Shown here piece after piece: positions 9,342 through 16,913 of a stretch of DNA of 22,790 nucleotides; the stretch's first letter is position 1, and each line of letters opens with the position of its first letter. The notes under the pieces are model-generated. The model saw only the letters and a program-made list of their open reading frames with translations. It was not told the origin of the DNA and searched no databases. The stretch lies in assembly GCA_900544435.1 (NCBI GenBank), contig UQVG01000007.1, positions 1-22,790 of the forward strand, written 5' to 3'. The position numbers and the translations under genes are program-made. This stretch comes from an uncultured Erysipelotrichaceae bacterium (lineage in GTDB: Bacteria > Bacillota_I > Bacilli_A > Erysipelotrichales > Coprobacillaceae).

Positions 9342-9361
9342 GATTTCCTAAATTAAGAAAA
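9342..9361. promoter_or_regulatory. Operator-like palindrome, copy 2 (before the DJ-1/RpiR operon)
   Basis: Identical over 20 bp to 7368-7387, with the same 17-bp imperfect palindrome 56 bp before the start codon and the same position directly after an intrinsic terminator. The matching distance to both start codons supports a regulatory role. Confidence 0.6.
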
Positions 9362-9386
9362 AAGCCTAAGAATTTCTTCTTAAGCT
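9357..9386 (-). terminator. Terminator of the BglG/MtlR-type regulator gene
   Basis: On the minus strand AGCTTAAGAA, a GAAA tetraloop, TTCTTAGGCT and a T run: a 10-bp stem with one G-U pair that overlaps the stop codon. Confidence 0.8.
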
Positions 9387-11350
9387 TTAAGATATTCAAT
9401 AACATCTTTAGCATCTTTGGCTTCTAATAAAACTTGCATGGCTTGTTTATTATCCATAACTGCATAAAGATCTTTTAAAGTATTTTTAGTTACTTGAGGT
9501 TCTTTCATATTCATAGCAATCATAAAAATAATCTGTACTTGATGTTGATTCCATAAAATAGGTTTTTTTAAGGTTGCTATAACGATTTTAGATTTTATAA
9601 TTTCTTTTTCACTACCATGAGGAATAGCAATATTATTACCTAAATCAGTAGCCATGATTTTTTCTCGACGAAATACACTTTCTTTATAGTTTTCACTAAC
9701 ATAGTGATGTTTATGTAATTCATCACATAAATAACTAAGGACATCATCTTTATTATCAAAGTCCAATTGAACATGAACAACTGTTTCATCAATGATTTTT
9801 CCTAAATGTTGATAATATTGTTTTTGTTCACTTACATGATCTACTAGAAAATTGTTAATACCTCTAATATCCATCTCTGATAAAAAAGAAGATACTAACA
9901 CAACTGGTTTAGCACATTCTTTAATAGGTACTGTTGAAATTACAAAATCGATTTCTTTTAAATCAATTTGTTGTAATTGATTTAAAGAAACAATATCTTT
10001 AATCACAATAGAACTAATAAATCTTTCTATACGATGCGCAATTAATCTTGAAAAACCAATTCCTTCTGGACAAACTATAATAACATTCTTTTGTTGCATT
10101 GAACGTTCAACAGCTGCTTGAAAATGAATTGTTAGAAAACCTATTTCATCTTGACTTAAATTATGTAGTGTTTGATTATCAATCATTTCTACTGCTAATG
10201 TAATGATTGAAAACATTGCTGAATATTGTACCTTTATTTCATTGATTAAAGGATTATCTAATTTAACATGATATTTTATTCTTTGAAGCAAAGGAACGAT
10301 ATGTGTCATTAAACTTATTTTTAATTCTTTATCTTCTTGTAATGGACAATGGATCGCTACAGAGACAAATTCAATCAATTGATTAACAAGTTCAATATGT
10401 TCTTCTTTGATATCCAATAAATGATTCTCAATATTGAGGTGCATAAAATCACTTTGAATACCTGAACATACAAGATATTGATGAATATATTGAACTTCCC
10501 CTTCTGGAAGTTCAATATCAAATTCTTGAGCAATGGCTACTGCTATATAATTAGCAATTGCCATTGTTTTATCAATCACTTCTGCTTGATAAATTTGTTT
10601 CGCTGTTTCTTTTGTATATAAAGTATCATTATCAACTCTTTTTATTAAAATGAGGAGGTGGGTTATTAAGTTGACATAAGATAAATCATTAATTACATAG
10701 CCTAATCTTTGTTCTGCTTCACTAATAATTTTTTCTATTTTTTCAATTGCATCAATATTGAAGAGATTCTTTAAACGATAGTAAGTCGATAAATCTAGAC
10801 GACTAACTTTAGGTTCTATTTGATCTTCTTCAAATTCTAATTGTACAAAGTCACTTGCAAGTTGACTAAGTGCATGTCTAATATCAATTTCATTTCCTTC
10901 AATACGTGTTCCTTTACGGTCTTTTATTAAAGATAAATTAAATTTTTGTACTTGTTTTTCTATAATATCTAAATCACTAACAATAGATGTTTTAGAAACC
11001 ATAAATTCATCTGCTAATTTATTTAAAGAAGTTCCTTCATTGTTTGATAACAATCTAGAATATATTTTCATTCTTCTTATTTTAGTAGATAAAATATCTG
11101 TTTCTTCTTTATGAATATCTAAATAATAGAGGAGTGATTCTTTTTTAGAAACAGACGCTTCTATTTTTACACCATGTTTTGATTTTCTTTTTAATTCAAT
11201 ATGATAATCAGATAAGAAGTCTTCTACTTTACATAGATCATTATGAACTGTTCTTTTAGAAACAGCTAATTGATCCATCAATTGATCAACAGAAATATAA
11301 TCTTCTTCATTAATAAGAATTTTTAACAATTTCTTTTGTCTAGCATTCAT
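9380..11350 (-). CDS. BglG/MtlR-type PRD transcriptional regulator with EIIB and EIIA domains
   Basis: A 656-residue multidomain PTS-controlled activator. In order: HTH_11 (1-60), Mga-like HTH (about 85-165), PRD1 (about 185-300, His231 and His290), PRD2 (about 310-415, His350 and His409), an EIIB-like domain (VCPEGIGFSRL, Cys427) and an EIIA type 2 domain (AIPHG, His578). These residues are the usual phosphorylation sites through which HPr and the cognate EIIB tune activity. It lies 70 bp downstream of the fructose-type EIIC gene in the same direction, so it probably controls that PTS operon, now split by the mobile element. AAGGAGGG lies 6 nt before the ATG. Confidence 0.9.
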   Translation of the reverse strand: MNARQKKLLKILINEEDYISVDQLMDQLAVSKRTVHNDLCKVEDFLSDYHIELKRKSKHGVKIEASVSKKESLLYYLDIHKEETDILSTKIRRMKIYSRLLSNNEGTSLNKLADEFMVSKTSIVSDLDIIEKQVQKFNLSLIKDRKGTRIEGNEIDIRHALSQLASDFVQLEFEEDQIEPKVSRLDLSTYYRLKNLFNIDAIEKIEKIISEAEQRLGYVINDLSYVNLITHLLILIKRVDNDTLYTKETAKQIYQAEVIDKTMAIANYIAVAIAQEFDIELPEGEVQYIHQYLVCSGIQSDFMHLNIENHLLDIKEEHIELVNQLIEFVSVAIHCPLQEDKELKISLMTHIVPLLQRIKYHVKLDNPLINEIKVQYSAMFSIITLAVEMIDNQTLHNLSQDEIGFLTIHFQAAVERSMQQKNVIIVCPEGIGFSRLIAHRIERFISSIVIKDIVSLNQLQQIDLKEIDFVISTVPIKECAKPVVLVSSFLSEMDIRGINNFLVDHVSEQKQYYQHLGKIIDETVVHVQLDFDNKDDVLSYLCDELHKHHYVSENYKESVFRREKIMATDLGNNIAIPHGSEKEIIKSKIVIATLKKPILWNQHQVQIIFMIAMNMKEPQVTKNTLKDLYAVMDNKQAMQVLLEAKDAKDVIEYLKA

Positions 11351-11388
11351 CTTAAACCCTCCTTATCCTATCATATTTTACAAGCAAG

Positions 11389-11415
11389 AAAACGTTCTGT
11401 CAAAGAACGTCTTTT
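11389..11415. terminator. Terminator between EIIC and the PRD regulator gene
   Basis: ACGTTCT / AGAACGT (11392-11398 and 11404-11410) with a 5-nt loop. T runs lie on both sides, so it may act in either direction; on the minus strand the run is short (TTTTC). Confidence 0.6.
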
Positions 11416-11420
11416 TAGCT

Positions 11421-12209
11421 TTATTCTTCTTCTGCTGGAATATCTTTTTTCAAAAGATAAATCATACCAACAACAACTGCAACACCTGCAGCTACAGCTA
11501 CGATATACATCAAAGCATTTCCAACAACAGGTAAAACAATTAAACCACCATGAGGAGCAGCATCAGTACATCCTGCAAGACCAGCAATAATTGCACCAAC
11601 TGAAGAACCAGCCATAATAGAAGGTAATACACGTAATGGATCAGATGCAGCAAATGGAATAGCACCTTCAGTAATACCAATTAATCCCATAGCAGCTGCT
11701 GCTTTACCAGCTTCTTGTTCTTCTGGAGTAAATTTCTTTTTAAGTAACATTGAAGCAATACCCATACCAATTGGAGGAACACAGATAGCAACACCTGTCA
11801 TACCCATCATTTCAGTATTTCCAGTAGCAATTAATGCTGAAGCTGTTGCAAAAGCAACTTTATTAACAGAACCACCCATATCAAAGGCAATCATACAACC
11901 AATAGCAATCGCAAGGATTACAGTAGAACCACCACTTAAACTATTTAAACCATTTGTAAGAGCATTAACAACTCCACCTAAAGGATTAGCTAAAATATAA
12001 ATATAACCTAAACCAACAATAACAGTAGTTACAATAGGAATAATTAAGATAGGCATAATTGCTTTTAAGAATTTAGGAACATTCCATCCTTTAACCCATT
12101 TAGCTAAATAACCAGCACAGATACCCAAGATCATAGCTCCTAAGAAACCTGTTTTAACTTCACCACTACCAATAGCATTATTAGCAAGATAACCCATTGT
12201 CATCCCTGG
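11421..12209 (-). pseudogene. Fructose-type PTS EIIC, C-terminal part, interrupted by the mobile element
   Basis: The last 260 codons or so of a PTS fructose-family EIIC, the membrane channel that phosphorylates its sugar during uptake. Recognisable are the GITEGAIPFAASDP motif, the conserved DMGGSVNKVAF loop and several long hydrophobic helices, ending in a charged tail. The first visible codons read P-G-M-T-M-G-Y, which would fit the conserved region A-D-R-P-G of the family, so the N-terminal EIIA/EIIB and first helices have been cut away. The missing 5' part should lie at the far end of the element, outside the window. An internal ATG at 12203 could start a fragment, but it would not be a working transporter. 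Confidence 0.85.
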
Positions 12210-14142
12210 AAGTAACCCTGTCGTTCACTACATCATGTAAATCTTGGTCATATGCTGGGTTTGTTGTGTTATCAGCAAGGTTTTCACAGAAGAAGTTATT
12301 CATAATCTCCTGTAAATCTTCCTTGCTTTTCACAATCGTGTATGGTTTTAATGAGTTATCGCTTGGCTCTACGATTCCCATATCTATCATTAATCCGATA
12401 TAAGGCAATACACTCTTCTTGGATTTAGGATATCCCAAATCAGTAAGTGCCTTCGATAAATATTTTGCAGAGGTGTAACTTCGTTCTTCTTCGTAAATCA
12501 GTCGCATGGTGTGGTAAATGATTTCGTTTTCACGACGATTCATTTCCTGTGCAGGACTATACTGAATCAATCCAGATAACCCATATTTTAATTCGATTTC
12601 TGGAAGTCCTCCTTCATCCACTTCGATACGCTCGATTAAGATTTCGATATCTTTACGATCAAGAACTCCTTTTTCGATGATTTTATCAACTACCTGCAAT
12701 GCGTTTTCCAATTTTTCTTTTACATCTTCATTTTCCAGACTGGTATCATTTAATTCTTTTAACTGCATTTCCAATCCATGAATCTGTGAAAGAATATCCT
12801 GCTGCAGAGCATCGTAAGTTTCGTTTACGATATCTTCATTGTCATGAGCATTGGATAAATCTCTGACTTTCTGTGTAAAAAGAACTTTTAATTGTTTTTT
12901 GCGTTCTAAAATATTGTTTTGAATCTCAGTACGTTTTTCTTCAACAGTTCTTTTTTCAGAGTCAAAATCTTTCATATCATAGGTTGCAATGACTTCTGAT
13001 AAGGCATTACGACACAGTTTAATATAAGTTACAACGTCTTCCATTAAATCATCTTCTTCAATCAGATGAGCTTTGGAGCAATATCGCTTACCTTTGGTGT
13101 TGTAAGTGGTACAGATATAATACTTACGTTCTCTGCTGGAAGTGGTTCTCTTAATTGGAGTTAAACGACTTCCACAGTCTTTGCAGAACAGACAACTTCC
13201 AAATGGATTTGGTATTTCAGAACCAATCCATTGTCCACGACTTCCACGATAATTATTCTTCACACGTTTTTCTTTCATGTCCTGAATCAGATTAAAAGAG
13301 GCTTTATCAATGATTGCAGGATGATTGTCTTCAAAAACATATTGTTCATCCTTTGGTACACGCTTGTCTTTTCCGTGAACAGTAGAGCGTGCACGTTTTC
13401 GCAAACGGAGTGTACCAATATAAAAATCATTTCCAAGCATATCCTTTACCATAGAATCAGACCATTCGGTAGCAATCTGACGTTTCGTAACCTTTCCTTC
13501 TTCCAGTTCTCGTTCGTGACGGACCATGGAAGGAGTCGGAACTTTCTTTTCTGTCAGATGGTTGGCAATCATACGATAGCCGGAACCTTTTAAGTATAGG
13601 TCATAGACCATTTTTACGTATTCGGCTTCTTTCGGTACGATTTCTATGATGGATTTGTCTTTTTCATTTCGTTTATATCCAAATGGTGGCTGAGTCATGA
13701 GTGTTCCCTCTTTTTGACGAGCTCCAAGAGCACGTTTTATTTTTTTACTGGTATCTTTTACATATCTCTCATTATACCATGTTTTGATACCTATCGTATC
13801 ATCATCTGCTTGCATAGAATCATAATTATCATCTATGACAATCAGTTGTTTTCCTCGTTCCTGAAAATCATCAAGAAGAAGTAACACTTTGGCATTATGA
13901 CGTCCGAGACGGGAAAAATCTTTGACAAATACTCGATCTACATCCTTGTCTAAATCTTCCATTAACTGATTGAAGCCTGGTCGGTCAAATTTATATCCAG
14001 ACACGCCATCATCCTCATACCAGCGGTCGATAACCATGTTACTTTCTGCCGCAAATTGGTTAATTATTAATTTCTGATTTTCGATAGAAACGTAGTTTCG
14101 TTTGTCATCATCTCTTGATAGACGTACATATCCAGCGTTCAT
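12181..14142 (-). CDS. Large serine recombinase (integrase of the element)
   Basis: A 653-residue recombinase that integrates and excises the element. The resolvase domain (about 1-150) has the catalytic serine in VRLSRDD (Ser9) and the arginine motif DFSRLGRH. The recombinase DNA-binding domain (about 165-300) is followed by a zinc ribbon with CxxCxxC at 317/320/323 and Cys344 and Cys355, then a coiled coil (about 380-480), as in TndX/TnpX-type enzymes. It is monocistronic, at the left end and pointing outward. Its last residues (R-D-D-N-G-L-S-C) and its stop codon are encoded by the interrupted EIIC gene in another frame, so the gene overlaps the EIIC remnant. Confidence 0.95.
   Translation of the reverse strand: MNAGYVRLSRDDDKRNYVSIENQKLIINQFAAESNMVIDRWYEDDGVSGYKFDRPGFNQLMEDLDKDVDRVFVKDFSRLGRHNAKVLLLLDDFQERGKQLIVIDDNYDSMQADDDTIGIKTWYNERYVKDTSKKIKRALGARQKEGTLMTQPPFGYKRNEKDKSIIEIVPKEAEYVKMVYDLYLKGSGYRMIANHLTEKKVPTPSMVRHERELEEGKVTKRQIATEWSDSMVKDMLGNDFYIGTLRLRKRARSTVHGKDKRVPKDEQYVFEDNHPAIIDKASFNLIQDMKEKRVKNNYRGSRGQWIGSEIPNPFGSCLFCKDCGSRLTPIKRTTSSRERKYYICTTYNTKGKRYCSKAHLIEEDDLMEDVVTYIKLCRNALSEVIATYDMKDFDSEKRTVEEKRTEIQNNILERKKQLKVLFTQKVRDLSNAHDNEDIVNETYDALQQDILSQIHGLEMQLKELNDTSLENEDVKEKLENALQVVDKIIEKGVLDRKDIEILIERIEVDEGGLPEIELKYGLSGLIQYSPAQEMNRRENEIIYHTMRLIYEEERSYTSAKYLSKALTDLGYPKSKKSVLPYIGLMIDMGIVEPSDNSLKPYTIVKSKEDLQEIMNNFFCENLADNTTNPAYDQDLHDVVNDRVTSRDDNGLSC
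12195..12215. other. Left attachment junction (host EIIC / element)
   Basis: The EIIC reading frame is intact up to a codon pair CCA-GGG at 12209-12204 and then ends in unrelated sequence. The recombinase gene is oriented toward and runs across this point, as is usual next to an att site. The crossover dinucleotide cannot be fixed without the other end or an empty site. Confidence 0.6.
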
Positions 14143-14220
14143 AGATTCACTTCCTTTCCGTATATGAAATATATTAACATGAATAATGTAAATATGGAAT
14201 ATATTTTGAAAGAATATTTG

Positions 14221-14409
14221 TCAACTGCTGATATTGCAATAGTGATTCTTAATAACCGCCTTTAATCCATCGTGAATATTCTTATCATTCTGTCCATCCA
14301 GATATGTGACAACTCGAAATCCCAGTTCCCTATATTTATCCTTTGCTGTTTCATATTCTTTTTCTGATGAAAAATCGTTTTTCCAAAGATAATAGGTCGG
14401 TTTACTCAA
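14221..14409 (-). CDS. Small conserved-looking protein, possibly element accessory
   Basis: A 62-residue hydrophilic protein (MSKPTYYLWKNDF start, then a predicted alpha/beta fold with GFRVVTYLDG). I have the impression that similar short proteins sit beside serine recombinases in Clostridiales elements, but no function is known to me. The start is TTG, which overlaps the stop codon of an upstream open frame (TTGA), consistent with translational coupling. The nearest AG-rich site, GAGGGG, is 12 nt upstream, which is long. The gene lies 78 bp upstream of the recombinase gene in the same direction, so the two may be co-transcribed. Confidence 0.6.
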   Translation of the reverse strand: MSKPTYYLWKNDFSSEKEYETAKDKYRELGFRVVTYLDGQNDKNIHDGLKAVIKNHYCNISS

Positions 14410-14541
14410 GCGTTATCACATCCCCTCTGCCTTATCGCTATTTTATGAAGTCCGGTTTCTATTGTTGCAAGTCCCATTTGCAGCTTTATTGATTGAGCCG
14501 AGATTCCGGTTTCTTTGGTGAACGGTTTTTCACGTTCCTCT
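14406..14541 (-). pseudogene. Possible short or broken reading frame upstream of the small accessory gene
   Basis: On the minus strand an open frame of about 44 codons (E-E-R-E-K-P-F-T-K-E-T-G-I-S at its start, ending R-Q-R-G-C-D-N-A) follows an in-frame TAA, before which the frame continues as G-E-T-P-W-G-G. It ends exactly at the TTG start of the 62-residue gene (TTGA). No proper start codon or ribosome-binding site is seen except an internal ATG at 14477. It could be a decayed gene, a leader peptide or chance. Confidence 0.3.
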
Positions 14542-14803
14542 TATGGATGAATCCATAACTCGCCGTTGGTTGCCGAGCCACCCCAAGGAGTTTCACCTAT
14601 TAGATGTGAGTGTCATTATACAGTGCAGTGATTTCACTTGCTTGCAAGAGTGAAATCACAAACGCCGACAACGAAAACTTGTTTTCGTTGTATGTTACCG
14701 CTGATTCCGGTTTCTCTAATTGTCAAGGTGCGAGAGCAATTTCTGCTCTTTTGATAAGACGAGGATAACACGGATTTTTGGAGTGACTAGGATATTCACG
14801 GCG

Positions 14804-14852
14804 ATTGCAATTTGGCAATGGGTACAGGATGAGAAATTGCAAATTTGCAATT
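14804..14852. promoter_or_regulatory. Paired operator-like palindromes of the GNAT operon
   Basis: ATTGCAATTTGGCAAT (14804-14819) and the perfect palindrome ATTGCAAATTTGCAAT (14836-14851, extending to 18 bp). Their starts are 32 bp apart, about three helical turns, and the second abuts the -35 element, as expected for a repressor bound as two cooperating dimers. The regulator is unknown; the XRE protein at 16914 is one candidate. Confidence 0.6.
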
Positions 14853-14879
14853 GTAGAGTATGAACGGATGAGCTATAAT
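14851..14879 (+). promoter_or_regulatory. Promoter of the GNAT-GyrI-hydrolase operon
   Basis: -35 TTGTAG (14851-14856), 17-bp spacer and a perfect -10 TATAAT (14874-14879), 29 bp before the ATG. Confidence 0.65.
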
Positions 14880-14908
14880 CAAGGAAAAGAACATGGGGAG
14901 ATTATACG

Positions 14909-15454
14909 ATGTTAGAAACAAATAGATTGATATTGCGTCATTGGGTAGAATCTGATGCAGAAAGTTTGTATGAATATGCGAAGGACCCTGAGGTTGGTCC
15001 GATCGCCGGATGGCCGCCACACAAAGATATTAATGAAAGTTTAAGTGTTATAAAGAATGTTTTTACTGGTGCTGAGTGCTATGCCATCTGCGAAAAAGGG
15101 AGTGATAGAGCGATTGGCGCAGTTGAACTTAAATTGAACGGACACACAGATATGACTGAAAGAGATGATGAATGTGAACTGGGCTATTGGCTTGGGAAGC
15201 CATTCTGGGGAAGAGGTTATATGCCAGAAGCGGTAAAAACTCTTTTGCGTCATGGTTTTGAAACTCTTGGTATGACAACGATTTGGTGCGGCTACTATGA
15301 TGGAAATAACAAATCAAAACGTGTTCAGGAGAAAGTGGGTTTTGTTTATCATCATACTTGCAATGAAGTTCCAGTACCTTTGATGAATGAAATCAGGGTT
15401 GGCCATACGAATTTTATGACGAAAGAAAGTTGGGAGAGCAAATATGGCGTTTGA
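14909..15454 (+). CDS. GNAT-family N-acetyltransferase (RimJ/RimL-like)
   Basis: A 181-residue acetyl-CoA-dependent acetyltransferase. The N terminus TNRLILRHW is the classic start of RimJ/RimL-type GNAT proteins, and motif A is in FWGRGYMPEAVKTLLRHGF (about residues 99-117), the acetyl-CoA pyrophosphate loop. KSKRVQEKVGFVYH matches the beta5-alpha4 region. The acceptor is unknown; in this branch it may be a protein N terminus, an amino acid or an aminated antibiotic. GGGGAG lies 9 nt before the ATG. It is the first gene of a cargo operon and overlaps the next gene by 11 nt, so the two are coupled. Confidence 0.85.
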   Translation: MLETNRLILRHWVESDAESLYEYAKDPEVGPIAGWPPHKDINESLSVIKNVFTGAECYAICEKGSDRAIGAVELKLNGHTDMTERDDECELGYWLGKPFWGRGYMPEAVKTLLRHGFETLGMTTIWCGYYDGNNKSKRVQEKVGFVYHHTCNEVPVPLMNEIRVGHTNFMTKESWESKYGV

Positions 15455-16076
15455 TTCTAAGAAAGAATACAAAGAATTTTATATGCCGAAGAACAAACCA
15501 GCAATTGTAAATGTACCAAAAGCTAACTATATTGCTGTCAGAGGTAAAGGAAATCCGAATGAAGAAGGTGGAGCATATCAAAAGGCAATTAGCGTGTTAT
15601 ATGCTGTTGCATACACATTAAAAATGAGTTACAAGACAGAGTATAAGATTGAAGGATTTTTTGAATATGTTGTACCGCCACTGGAAGGTTTCTGGTGGCA
15701 AGACGATGTCCATGGTGTGGATTATGAAAATAAAGATGCTTTCAATTGGATTTCGGTTATTCGATTACCAGATTTTGTTACGAAAGAGAATTTTGATTGG
15801 GCAGTTGAAACAGCAACGAAAAAGAAAAAATTGGATTGTTCAGCAGCGGAATATCTTACGATTGATGAGGGATTGTGTGTTCAGATTATGCACTTTGGAC
15901 TGTTTGATGATGAACCGGCAACTGTTGCATTAATGGATGATTATGTGGAACAGAATGGCTATGTAAACGATATGAGCGAGGAACGGTTGCACCATGAGAT
16001 TTACATGTCTGATGCAAGAAAGGTTGCTCCGGAAAAATGGCAAACGGTTATAAGACATCCGATAAGGAAAGCATAA
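15444..16076 (+). CDS. GyrI-like small-molecule-binding protein
   Basis: A 210-residue protein of the GyrI-like superfamily (double SHS2 fold of the BmrR/SbmC effector domain). Typical are the opening block with P-K-A-N-Y-I-A-V-R-G, the motif PPLEGFWWQDD at about 72-82 and the acidic or aromatic pocket residues (Glu, Trp, Tyr). Family members of this length include Lin2189-type proteins, reported to hydrolyse cyclopropanoid genotoxins, while others only bind drugs; I cannot tell which applies here. The ATG lies within the end of the acetyltransferase gene, preceded by GGGAGAG. The pairing with an acetyltransferase and a hydrolase suggests small-molecule detoxification. Confidence 0.75.
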   Translation: MAFDSKKEYKEFYMPKNKPAIVNVPKANYIAVRGKGNPNEEGGAYQKAISVLYAVAYTLKMSYKTEYKIEGFFEYVVPPLEGFWWQDDVHGVDYENKDAFNWISVIRLPDFVTKENFDWAVETATKKKKLDCSAAEYLTIDEGLCVQIMHFGLFDDEPATVALMDDYVEQNGYVNDMSEERLHHEIYMSDARKVAPEKWQTVIRHPIRKA

Positions 16077-16111
16077 AATTGAATATGGATTTTTAAGCGA
16101 GGTGAAAGAGG

Positions 16112-16855
16112 TTGAATTATATAGAATACGGAAAAGAAAATAGTGATGTAATTGTCCTCTTGCACGGAGGCGGTTTGTCATGGTGGAATTATAAAGAAGC
16201 TGCTGAAAGATTGCAAATGGATTATCATGTAATTATACCTATAATAGATGGTCATGCAGGCTGTGATAAACCATTTACAACGATAGAGAATAATGCTTCG
16301 GAAATTATAGAATTTATAAATAATAAATTAGGTGGTTCAGTTCTATTGATTGGAGGATTATCACTTGGAGGGCAGATTTTGCTTGAGATTTTATCTCAAC
16401 ATAAGAATATATGTAAGTATGCAATCGTGGAAAGTGCACTTGTGATACCTTCAAAATTTACATATTCTATGATTAAACCGGCGTTTGGCAGTTGTTATAA
16501 CTTGATAAAGTATAAGTGGTTTTCAAAATTACAATTCAAATCATTGCGAATAAAATCGAATTTGTTTGATGAGTATTACAAAGATACTTGTGCAATTACA
16601 AAGAGTGATATGATTTCATTTTTGCAGGAAAACTCTGTATATTCTTTAAAAGATGGTATTAGGGATTGCGAAGCAATTGTCTGGATTTTTGTGGGAGAGA
16701 AGGAAAATAACTCAATAAAAAAATCTGCTAAGCTTATTCATGAAAAATTACAGGGTAGTTTTATACAAATTCTGCCTAATATGTATCATGGAGAGTTTTC
16801 AATAAATTATGCAGACAGGTATGTAAGCAAACTATTGGAAATAATAAAGCAATGA
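16112..16855 (+). CDS. Alpha/beta hydrolase
   Basis: A 247-residue alpha/beta-hydrolase fold protein. LLHGGGLSWWNY (about 16-27) is the oxyanion region, GLSLGG (Ser84) is the nucleophile elbow, FVGEKEN near 195 probably holds the acid, and MYHGEFS (His226) is the catalytic histidine, so the triad looks complete. Substrate unknown; it may be an ester, lactone or peptide. The start is TTG at 16112, supported by GAGGTG 7 nt upstream; no ATG fits the conserved N terminus. It is third in the cargo operon, 35 bp after the GyrI-like gene. Codon use is more AT-rich than that of its two upstream neighbours, so it may have joined separately. Confidence 0.8.
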   Translation: MNYIEYGKENSDVIVLLHGGGLSWWNYKEAAERLQMDYHVIIPIIDGHAGCDKPFTTIENNASEIIEFINNKLGGSVLLIGGLSLGGQILLEILSQHKNICKYAIVESALVIPSKFTYSMIKPAFGSCYNLIKYKWFSKLQFKSLRIKSNLFDEYYKDTCAITKSDMISFLQENSVYSLKDGIRDCEAIVWIFVGEKENNSIKKSAKLIHEKLQGSFIQILPNMYHGEFSINYADRYVSKLLEIIKQ

Positions 16856-16913
16856 AACTTTGAGTTGTGGAATCATAATTACAACAATGTATAAGTTTGG
16901 AAAGGATGAATCT

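Larger units (their letters stand above)
14410..14908. other. 500-bp regulatory region with perfect inverted repeats
   Basis: No confident gene. It holds three copies of a TCCGGTTTCT motif (near 14451, 14505 and 14706), two perfect 11-bp inverted repeats side by side (14628-14638 with 14649-14659; 14668-14678 with 14681-14691), a terminator-like AGAGCA/TGCTCT hairpin followed by T at 14732-14751, and two operator-like palindromes before the GNAT promoter. The region could include recombination, transfer or regulatory sites. Confidence 0.6.

Noticed and set aside
13231..13593. 120-codon plus-strand open frame inside the recombinase gene
   Set aside because: Antisense to a highly conserved catalytic gene, with Ile/Phe/Ser-rich composition typical of a shadow frame.
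12181..14142. Considered that the element is a prophage because of the large serine integrase
   Set aside because: No capsid, terminase, portal or lysis genes are visible, while a MobV-type relaxase is present; a mobilizable element fits better.
14628..14691. Considered a CRISPR-like array because of the hairpin repeats near 14.6 kb
   Set aside because: The two inverted repeats have different sequences, there are only two, and no cas genes are present.
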